Under the pieces are notes generated by a model, which did no database searches, was not told where the DNA came from, and worked only from the letters and a program-made list of their open reading frames with translations. Shown piece after piece: positions 5,652 to 10,844 of a stretch of 10,844 nt of DNA (its first letter is position 1; the number at the start of each line of letters is the position of its first letter). The stretch is taken from positions 1 through 10,844 of the forward strand of contig JAICHE010000022.1 of the NCBI GenBank assembly GCA_025922755.1, in the 5' to 3' direction. Made by a program: the position numbers and the translations under genes. Origin of the DNA: Nitrososphaeraceae archaeon. GTDB lineage: Archaea > Thermoproteota > Nitrososphaeria > Nitrososphaerales > Nitrosopumilaceae.

Positions 5652-7217
5652 TTAACCTTCTCCTAACACACCAATTACCTTACTGGGAATATCATTTAAC
5701 CTACTTACAGCCAAAGTTCTTTCATATCCTAAATGCCTAAGATTTTCTGCAATTGTAGTTGCTCTTATTGTATTTGGTCCTAACCCAAGTGCTACCATCT
5801 TTATTCCTAACCCCTTCAAAGATTTGATCATATTTCTAACTGCATTAGGGTCAGATGGTTCCCCATCTGTTAATGTCAAAAAAATGTCTGGTCTTTTTGA
5901 TTGTAATACGGGAAACATTTTTCCATAGACTTCAGCTAATGGAGTAGATCCATTTGCAACAACTTGGGCTAACCTTTTTGCACTAACTGTATTCCATTTT
6001 ACGTTGTCTGCTTTTATTTGCCAACAAACAACTGAACGGTTTTCGGTGCTAAAAGCAAATACGGAAAACCTTACCTTAAGAAATGATAAAACTTCACAAA
6101 GTGCCAGGGTTGCTTTTTTGTATTCTATTGCATCTGATGCAATACTTGAGGAATGATCCAATAAAATTACAATTTTGGTTTTTATTGATTTTTTTACATC
6201 CGTAAAGAATGGTTCATTTCCCTCCACATACTGTTCTTCATCAAATTCGTCTCCACTTTTCAAGTGTTGTTCTTTCCATCCGGACTTCCATTCTTTGAAT
6301 TTTGTTTTCAAACTATTTATCAAATTCAAATCATAAATTTTTGTTTCATCAACATTATTGGTTGTAGGGATTTGCAAACCAATAGTTTCTGGTGTTAGTC
6401 CTTTGTTGTCACTTTTCTTATTTTCATTTAACAGCACTTTGTATTCTTCATATACATTATCTCCACTTAGTGCTGCTTTGGGATCGGTTTTTCCAAAATC
6501 ACCTTCTTTATTTTTTGAAATTATGGTCAAAAACTTCAATAATTCTTCTTCAGTTAATGCCATCCCTGCTTTCATGAATGGCAATGAAACAGGCACAGTC
6601 AAAAGAGAATCAATATCCAGAATTTTTATTATTTCATTGACTTTCTTTTCCAACCATTCTGTATCATATTCTTTCTCTATTGACTCATCTACAATTCTTT
6701 TTGCAAATTCAGATGCTTTTTTAATTCTCTCAAAATGACTTGATTGAATCTCTCCTTTTATGGCTCCAAACATAAAATACTGATAAAATGCCTCTACAAT
6801 TCGGGCCTTGCCATAGACTGTATGTAATTGTGGCCTTGCAATAAGCATAAACGAATAATTAAAAATAATTTCATCATCCATTCCTCTCCAGATTTTCCTA
6901 CCAAGATGTTCGATTCTTCGAGTTTCCAGAGTATTTAGAATAAATCCAAAGGCATGGTCATTGCTAAGAATTTTTTTACAAAATTTAATTCGCATTGCTT
7001 CATACCACAACGAAGTTCTGAATTGTCTATATCTATGAAAATAACTACCAATTCTCTTTTCCATTGGAGTTAAAATCACCTTATTTTCTGAAAGTCTGGT
7101 TTTTGTCTCAATTTTATCCGAAAACTCTACTATGATATTATCATTTTCTGACCATCTTCTTACTAGAAAAGTTGCAATTTCTACCAGAGTTTCATTTCTT
7201 AATTCTAAGGATTGCAT
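5652..7217 (-). CDS. VWA-domain protein of the NorD/CobT/CbbO type
   Basis: The C-terminal half is a von Willebrand factor A domain with a complete metal-ion-dependent adhesion site: D354-x-S356-x-S358 (LLDHSSS), T425 in GSTP, and D451 in TLTDGEPSD. The N-terminal half is helical and includes LETRRIEHLGRKIWRGM (about 97-113), which recalls the 'ALExxRxE' helix of CobT and NorD. A charged linker (about 235-345) joins the two. Such proteins work with a MoxR-class AAA+ ring to remodel or metallate a client enzyme: nitric oxide reductase (NorQD), Rubisco (CbbQO) or cobaltochelatase (CobST). Its ATG follows the TAG of the AAA+ gene with no spacer, so translation is coupled and a complex is likely. 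The client is not in this window, and I cannot choose between a chelatase and an enzyme-activation role. Confidence 0.87.
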   Translation of the reverse strand: MQSLELRNETLVEIATFLVRRWSENDNIIVEFSDKIETKTRLSENKVILTPMEKRIGSYFHRYRQFRTSLWYEAMRIKFCKKILSNDHAFGFILNTLETRRIEHLGRKIWRGMDDEIIFNYSFMLIARPQLHTVYGKARIVEAFYQYFMFGAIKGEIQSSHFERIKKASEFAKRIVDESIEKEYDTEWLEKKVNEIIKILDIDSLLTVPVSLPFMKAGMALTEEELLKFLTIISKNKEGDFGKTDPKAALSGDNVYEEYKVLLNENKKSDNKGLTPETIGLQIPTTNNVDETKIYDLNLINSLKTKFKEWKSGWKEQHLKSGDEFDEEQYVEGNEPFFTDVKKSIKTKIVILLDHSSSIASDAIEYKKATLALCEVLSFLKVRFSVFAFSTENRSVVCWQIKADNVKWNTVSAKRLAQVVANGSTPLAEVYGKMFPVLQSKRPDIFLTLTDGEPSDPNAVRNMIKSLKGLGIKMVALGLGPNTIRATTIAENLRHLGYERTLAVSRLNDIPSKVIGVLGEG

Positions 7218-8012
7218 CTAATTACCAAACATTGAGGTTATGATGTCTTTTACTTTTTGATGTTCAATATTTCCCCACTGTGTATAGACATTACCAAAAA
7301 CTATTGTGGCCGCCTCCTTCGCAGAAACTCCTTTATCGAGTAATTTGCCAAAAGCTATTGTCTCTCTTAGACTAGGAGAATAAAATAATTCTTCAACAGC
7401 TGCGGCTTGTCGTAAAGTGTTTGCTAGTTTAATTCCTTGAATTAATTCTGATTCAAAATCTCCTGAAACATATTTTTTGATAATTTCTAATTCTATGTCT
7501 TCTGGTGGGTACTCCATGCTGATTCTAACTGGGAATCTGCTGAGCAACTGTGGAGGGAGCTCTTTTGTCCCACTGTGTGTAAGAGGATTAATTGTAGCCA
7601 CTACAAACCAACCTTCTTTTGCTTTGACAACTTCCCCCGTTGATTCCTTTAATGCAATTTGTCGTCTATCATCTAATGCTTCATCTAATCTCAATAACAC
7701 ATCTGCTTCTGCAGAATTAATTTCATCCAAATACAACATGGTACCCTCTCTCATTGATTTAATCAAAATTCCCTCTTCGAAACTCACATTTCCATCCGTA
7801 AGGGTTTTAGTTCCAACCAAATGACTCTCTCGAGTCCTTAAGCTAAAGTTGATTGATTCAAGCTTTATCCCCTTACTTCTTGCAAAATCTCTCACCAAAG
7901 ATGTCTTCCCTGTTCCTTTGGGACCAATTATAATCACAAAAAGATTGGCATCAAAAGCTTTGTTTAGAATCTCAATGGAATTATTCCAATCAAGATAAGA
8001 TGATTCTGACAA
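7218..8012 (-). CDS. MoxR/NorQ/CbbQ-like AAA+ ATPase
   Basis: A 264-residue single-domain AAA+ protein. Visible motifs are Walker A GPKGTGKT (30-37), Walker B TMLYLDE with D96 and E97, sensor 1 Asn142 (ATINP), and a candidate arginine finger R159 (LLSRF). The insertion with DDRRQIALKESTGEVV before sensor 1, and the C-terminal ETIAFGKLLDKGVSAKEAA helix, match MoxR-superfamily proteins of the CbbQ/NorQ/CobS group. These form hexameric rings that act with a VWA partner, which is encoded directly downstream. The start is TTG at 8012: no ATG or GTG fits, the motif spacing needs this N-terminus, and a TATA box at 8034-8043 is centred about 27 bases upstream. The gene begins 33 bases after the end of geranylgeranyl reductase but has its own promoter. 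Confidence 0.9.
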   Translation of the reverse strand: MSESSYLDWNNSIEILNKAFDANLFVIIIGPKGTGKTSLVRDFARSKGIKLESINFSLRTRESHLVGTKTLTDGNVSFEEGILIKSMREGTMLYLDEINSAEADVLLRLDEALDDRRQIALKESTGEVVKAKEGWFVVATINPLTHSGTKELPPQLLSRFPVRISMEYPPEDIELEIIKKYVSGDFESELIQGIKLANTLRQAAAVEELFYSPSLRETIAFGKLLDKGVSAKEAATIVFGNVYTQWGNIEHQKVKDIITSMFGN

Positions 8013-8033
8013 TTAACAAATAATGATTCTCAC

Positions 8034-8043
8034 AATATTTAAT
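8034..8043 (-). promoter_or_regulatory. TATA box deciding the TTG start of the AAA+ gene
   Basis: The minus strand reads ATTAAATATT. Its centre lies about 27 bases before the TTG at 8012, in the 33-base gap after geranylgeranyl reductase. This supports both an independent promoter for the AAA+/VWA pair and a leaderless mRNA beginning at TTG. Confidence 0.55.
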
Positions 8044-8044
8044 T

Positions 8045-9508
8045 TTAGATCTTTTTTCCATAAGATTCTATTTTTGCATATGACTCCTCAAGGGTTTTGT
8101 GTAATGATTTATTCCATTCTTCAAATCCAGAAGGATCTTTTGGATAATTGTTGTAATGCTCTACTAACCATTGATTTTTACCAGATGTGTACTTTAGTCC
8201 TTCTGCAACGGTTTTGTTCAAAATTCCCCTAATCATCATTCCAACTTTACTTAATCCAGAAAAGTCAGGATGTTCTCCTTTACTAATTGATTCTACATCA
8301 AGATTTCCCAAAAAGTGTTTCATTCCATAACTAATTTGCTCATTTGTCAAATTTTGAACTAGTCTTCTGAAAAGTTCTAACCCTGCTGTCTTGTATCCGT
8401 ACTCTTTGATAAAGTCAAGATTGTACTGCCAAAGATTTTTTTCAGACACATCATTTTGTTCAATAGCTTGGACTACATTATTTCCAATAATTGTTCCAGC
8501 AATCAATGCAGGACCAATTCCACCAGCATCAATTGGTTTTGGCATCCAAGCCGAGTCTCCAACTAACATGTATCCTCCTGAAACTAGGCAATCATTTTGT
8601 CTTCTAACTGAAACTTGGAAAATCCCTGAATTATTATGAATATCCTCAGGGTCTTGTGATAATTCTGCGTTTTTAATCACTTTGTTTCTTTGCAGATATT
8701 CATCCATTAGTGATTGTACATTATCTTTTTTGCCTAGACGCGCATTTCTTTTTTCTAATAATGTTTTTTCTACTCCTAAACCAATGTTGACTTTTTTGTC
8801 TCCTTTTGGAAAAACCCATCCATATCCACCAGGTGCAATATCCTGGTCCAAGTGGATAATGCAGTAGTCTGGATCAAACTCGGTTAGATCCTTTGTCTCT
8901 GGTTTGAAATACATGATGTATCTTCCTGTGGATTCTAAATCTCTCCTGTCTATTCGCTTCTCTACTTTGGTGGAATTTTTCAATGTATTTCTTAGCATTG
9001 ATGTAACTCCTGTAGCATCAACTACAATTTTTGCAGTTTTTTTGTAAGGTTCCTTTGTTTTGTTATTGATTCCTTGAACTCCTACCACCTGTTGCCCATC
9101 ATAGATTAAGCCCATAAGATTAATTTCAAAATCAAAATCTACTCCCATTTTCTTTGCTCGTTCATTTTGTATTTCAGGAAGTTTTTGTCGATTGAGCATA
9201 TACCCTGCACCATCAAATGGGATGGCAGTTTCTTTATCTGGTGAAAAAGCCATAACTCCTTTTACGTCGTGCTCAATTTCAGGCCTTGTCCATTTCACTT
9301 TGATTCTTTTAGTCATATAGTCTACAGCTTCTGCAGAACATGCATCGCCACAAGTCCAACCAGACAATGATTTTCTACCTGGATAAATTTCTGGATTTCT
9401 ATCAATTGAAAGAATTTTCAAATTCTGATTTGAATAATGAGCAATTGCTTGTGCTGCAATAGTTCCTGTTAAACCTCCTCCAGCAACTATTACATCATAA
9501 TCTGCCAT
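8045..9508 (-). CDS. Geranylgeranyl reductase family flavoprotein
   Basis: Archaeal geranylgeranyl reductases saturate the isoprenoid chains of membrane ether lipids using FAD. Counted from the ATG at 9508 the protein is 487 residues. It opens with DYDVIVAGGGLTGT, the dinucleotide-binding fold (GGGLTG at 10-15). Next comes LSGWTCGDAC, with the CG pair seen at the family's active site. Later motifs are DATG, the substrate-face YGWVFPKGDKKVNIGLG, and VGDSAWMPKPIDAGGIGPA, the second FAD motif. The reading frame stays open upstream to an ATG at 9616, but those 36 extra residues are basic, lie before the FAD motif and overlap a GC-rich RNA-like patch. A TATA box at 9531-9540 centred 27-28 bases before 9508 fixes the shorter start. 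Related chlorophyll-pathway enzymes (ChlP/BchP) share the fold, but the lipid role is the usual one in archaea. Confidence 0.9.
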   Translation of the reverse strand: MADYDVIVAGGGLTGTIAAQAIAHYSNQNLKILSIDRNPEIYPGRKSLSGWTCGDACSAEAVDYMTKRIKVKWTRPEIEHDVKGVMAFSPDKETAIPFDGAGYMLNRQKLPEIQNERAKKMGVDFDFEINLMGLIYDGQQVVGVQGINNKTKEPYKKTAKIVVDATGVTSMLRNTLKNSTKVEKRIDRRDLESTGRYIMYFKPETKDLTEFDPDYCIIHLDQDIAPGGYGWVFPKGDKKVNIGLGVEKTLLEKRNARLGKKDNVQSLMDEYLQRNKVIKNAELSQDPEDIHNNSGIFQVSVRRQNDCLVSGGYMLVGDSAWMPKPIDAGGIGPALIAGTIIGNNVVQAIEQNDVSEKNLWQYNLDFIKEYGYKTAGLELFRRLVQNLTNEQISYGMKHFLGNLDVESISKGEHPDFSGLSKVGMMIRGILNKTVAEGLKYTSGKNQWLVEHYNNYPKDPSGFEEWNKSLHKTLEESYAKIESYGKKI

Positions 9509-9530
9509 GTTAGAAATCGACGTTAATCCG

Positions 9531-9540
9531 TATTTAAAAT
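9531..9540 (-). promoter_or_regulatory. TATA box deciding the start of geranylgeranyl reductase
   Basis: The minus strand reads ATTTTAAATA, centred 27-28 bases before the ATG at 9508. It lies inside the 36-codon upstream extension of the frame, so an mRNA made from it could not encode that extension. Confidence 0.65.
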
Positions 9541-9587
9541 AATACTTTACTTGCCTACGATGAACGATGTGATAGATCGATTTGAAA

Positions 9588-9660
9588 TTGGGGTCGGTTC
9601 GTCGCGGCGTCTTCATAGCTGTTGCTCAGACTGGAGCGGCTGTTATTTCCTCATTCCCAA
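9588..9660 (-). ncRNA. Candidate C/D-box-like small RNA
   Basis: This stretch stands out: 32 of the 50 bases at 9591-9640 are G or C in a very AT-rich window. On the minus strand it reads, in order, TTGGG (9656-9660), a C-like box ATGAGGA (9648-9654), a perfect D'-like CTGA (9626-9629), a C'-like ATGAAGA (9610-9616), a D-like CCGA (9594-9597), then CCCAA (9588-9592). TTGGG and CCCAA pair as a 5-bp terminal stem. The C'-to-D interval is 12 bases, the usual archaeal guide length, but the C-to-D' interval is 18, and each C box and the D box deviates by one base. A TATA-like element at 9682-9689 predicts a start near 9658. I found no rRNA or tRNA target from memory. A non-RNA explanation remains possible. 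Confidence 0.4.
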
Positions 9661-9681
9661 ATAACTTTAGCAAAATGTGAC

Positions 9682-9689
9682 TATTTAAT
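9682..9689 (-). promoter_or_regulatory. TATA-like element before the candidate small RNA
   Basis: The minus strand reads ATTAAATA. The element ends next to the TAG stop (9690-9692) of the COG1325 gene. Adding the usual 26-27 bases puts the start at about 9658-9659, inside the terminal stem of the candidate RNA and far from any start codon. Confidence 0.4.
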
Positions 9690-10115
9690 CTAGTTGACTT
9701 TTTGAAAAATTTCGCTAAAAACTTTGAATGTGTCTTTTTTGTTGTATATTGGAGTGTGAATTTTGAGTCTTATTGCTTCTCTCTCATTGAATTTTATTTT
9801 TCCTTGAACAAAATCTTGTTTGTCTAATCGAAGATACATTGAAGAGTTTTCTGTTCTCTCTTCTATTTGGTCTATAATTTCGTTTTTTTGACCTTCTGAT
9901 ATTTTTTCCAAAAATTTATCTAAAAACTTTGAGGCCTCTTTTTTTGATAATTTTGCACTAAGGGTGGTAATGGGATTATCAAAATGACCTGAAACATTAG
10001 ATATTGAAAACTCATCTTTTTCTAAACCAAACATTTCATTAAAGGATTCATAGAATTTGTCGATATCTTCTGTAGCATGAACAATTACATCTATGGATAC
10101 TTCTAATTTTGTCAT
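9690..10115 (-). CDS. COG1325-type RNA-binding protein (predicted exosome-linked)
   Basis: A 141-residue protein of the archaeal RNA-binding family PF01877/COG1325, which was proposed from gene neighbourhood to work with the exosome or ribosome assembly. Family landmarks are SGHFDNPIT (42-50; usually GHFGNPI) after the first beta-alpha-beta unit, and SMYLRLDKQDFVQGKI (92-107), the strand-turn with the conserved LRxDKQ. The ends are IHTPIYNKKDTFKVF helices. There are no membrane segments or signal peptide. The ATG at 10115 lies 26 bases after the eS1 stop, with no good TATA box between, so it is probably made from the eS1 transcript. This link to a ribosomal protein gene supports an RNA role. 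The exact RNA partner is not known. Confidence 0.8.
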   Translation of the reverse strand: MTKLEVSIDVIVHATEDIDKFYESFNEMFGLEKDEFSISNVSGHFDNPITTLSAKLSKKEASKFLDKFLEKISEGQKNEIIDQIEERTENSSMYLRLDKQDFVQGKIKFNEREAIRLKIHTPIYNKKDTFKVFSEIFQKVN

Positions 10116-10141
10116 ATTAGTAAAAGAGAATTATTTTTCGT

Positions 10142-10753
10142 CTATGCTTCAAGCAATGCTATTTCTTTTTCTGCGGTTCTGATTAGTTTTACTTTTTCAA
10201 GACCAACATGTCTAATCCTAATCACTTTTTTTGCTGCAGCCATAATGTCGGAATTTATTTTACCGTAGCATGTAGCTTGCACAAATTGGTCAATGGTCAT
10301 TTCTGGAATTGTTTTGTTTATGATATCACGAGCGATTAATCTCAAGGCATGTTTTCTTGAGGTATTGAGCTGTCTATGTGTTAACGCTATGACCTTGATT
10401 CTGAAAATATAACCATCCTTTGTTTTTGCATCAATAATGAAATTAACTTTTGATGAACCTCGTCTAACTAAACTTCTCAAAAATTCTTTTGAATATTCAA
10501 ATCTTTTAAAGATGGAACTTGCCTTGTCATCTTCAACTTTGTTTAATTGGAAATACATTTTGTATTGATGTTGTGAAGGGTCTCCTTTCAAAATATCATA
10601 CAAAGTAACTTCTAATACTCTTCCAACTGCATTTTCATCATCTGTAATTGGAATGTAAGCTATTGGAACGTTGTTAAATGAATCTGGAGCATTTACTGTA
10701 ATCCATTTCTTTTCTCTCCACTTGTCCTTTACTCGACCTTTTCTACGTGCCAA
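10142..10753 (-). CDS. rps3ae: Small-subunit ribosomal protein eS1 (S3Ae)
   Basis: eS1 is a small-subunit ribosomal protein shared by archaea and eukaryotes, where it sits near the mRNA exit. The 203-residue product begins MARRKGRVKDKWREKKWITV and continues with the family's GRVLEVTLYDILKGD segment, KVNFIIDAKTKDGYIFRIKVIALTHRQ, and the C-terminal VIRIRHVGLEKVKLIRTAE basic region. The length is typical of the archaeal form. The start codon is TTG at 10753. No ATG fits, the N-terminus matches the family, and a TATA box at 10776-10783 is centred 26-27 bases upstream, so the mRNA should begin at TTG. The COG1325 gene follows after 26 bases, probably in the same transcript. Confidence 0.96.
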   Translation of the reverse strand: MARRKGRVKDKWREKKWITVNAPDSFNNVPIAYIPITDDENAVGRVLEVTLYDILKGDPSQHQYKMYFQLNKVEDDKASSIFKRFEYSKEFLRSLVRRGSSKVNFIIDAKTKDGYIFRIKVIALTHRQLNTSRKHALRLIARDIINKTIPEMTIDQFVQATCYGKINSDIMAAAKKVIRIRHVGLEKVKLIRTAEKEIALLEA

Positions 10754-10775
10754 TTATTATCGACCTTTGAATCCA

Positions 10776-10783
10776 AAATATAA
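10776..10783 (-). promoter_or_regulatory. TATA box of eS1, supporting its TTG start
   Basis: The minus strand reads TTATATTT, centred 26-27 bases before the TTG at 10753. Beyond it, up to position 10844, I see no gene on either strand. Confidence 0.6.
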
Positions 10784-10844
10784 GGGTATGCGACTAGATA
10801 GAGGTTTGACCCATGTATTTTTGTAAAACTGAAGGAACTGAAAT

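Noticed and set aside
6358..6738. Plus-strand 126-residue reading frame inside the VWA gene
   Set aside because: Ser/Phe/Leu-rich antisense shadow of a gene with clear motifs; no promoter-like signal.
9509..9616. 36-residue N-terminal extension of geranylgeranyl reductase from the ATG at 9616
   Set aside because: The residues precede the normal FAD-motif start, the TATA box at 9531-9540 lies inside them, and the DNA overlaps the GC-rich RNA-like patch.
9588..9660. tRNA or tRNA fragment (GGTTCG-like string near 9596-9601)
   Set aside because: No 5-bp T-arm stem forms around it, and there is no acceptor stem, anticodon arm or CCA-side pairing.

Overview
The window looks like chromosomal DNA of a marine ammonia-oxidising archaeon of the Nitrosopumilus type (Thaumarchaeota/Nitrososphaerota). 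The support is a TATA-binding protein gene, an archaeal/eukaryotic-type ribosomal protein eS1 (S3Ae), a COG1325-type RNA-binding protein, a geranylgeranyl reductase, very low GC, and archaeal TATA boxes set about 26-28 bases before start codons, which implies leaderless mRNAs. I see no insertion sequence, CRISPR array, tRNA or rRNA. The species assignment is inference from gene content.

Layout. Positions 1-1090 carry three minus-strand genes: a 45-residue CxH/CxxC mini-protein, a DUF6659-like protein, and a divergent PII-family protein. Divergent to PII, on the plus strand, are a 58-residue helix-turn-helix-like protein (1211-1387) and a single-pass membrane protein with an external beta-sandwich domain (1485-2186). 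The rest is all minus strand. In descending coordinates, which is the direction of transcription, it holds eS1, the COG1325 protein, a candidate C/D-box-like small RNA in a GC-rich patch (about 9588-9660), geranylgeranyl reductase, a MoxR/NorQ-like AAA+ ATPase with its VWA partner, a double-rhodanese/metallo-beta-lactamase fusion, an ASCH-domain protein, TBP, a small gene broken by a -1 frameshift, and a PD-(D/E)XK nuclease-like protein. The last of these ends base-to-base against the membrane protein gene.

How the genes fit together. Core information-processing genes (eS1, COG1325, TBP) alternate with metabolic genes: lipid hydrogenation by geranylgeranyl reductase and persulfide/sulfane-sulfur handling by the rhodanese-MBL fusion. 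The AAA+/VWA pair is translationally coupled (stop codon directly followed by ATG) and resembles the chaperone pairs that load metal or activate enzymes (NorQ/NorD, CbbQ/CbbO, CobS/CobT). Its client is not in the window.

The observations most worth following up are: (1) a conserved-looking 73-residue protein readable only by a -1 shift exactly at an A_AAA_AAC slippery heptamer; (2) a compact candidate RNA gene with C/D-like boxes, a terminal stem and a TATA box placed to start transcription at that stem; (3) a PII protein with a replaced T-loop and missing nucleotide-binding basic residues, with an inverted repeat between it and a divergent helix-turn-helix gene.
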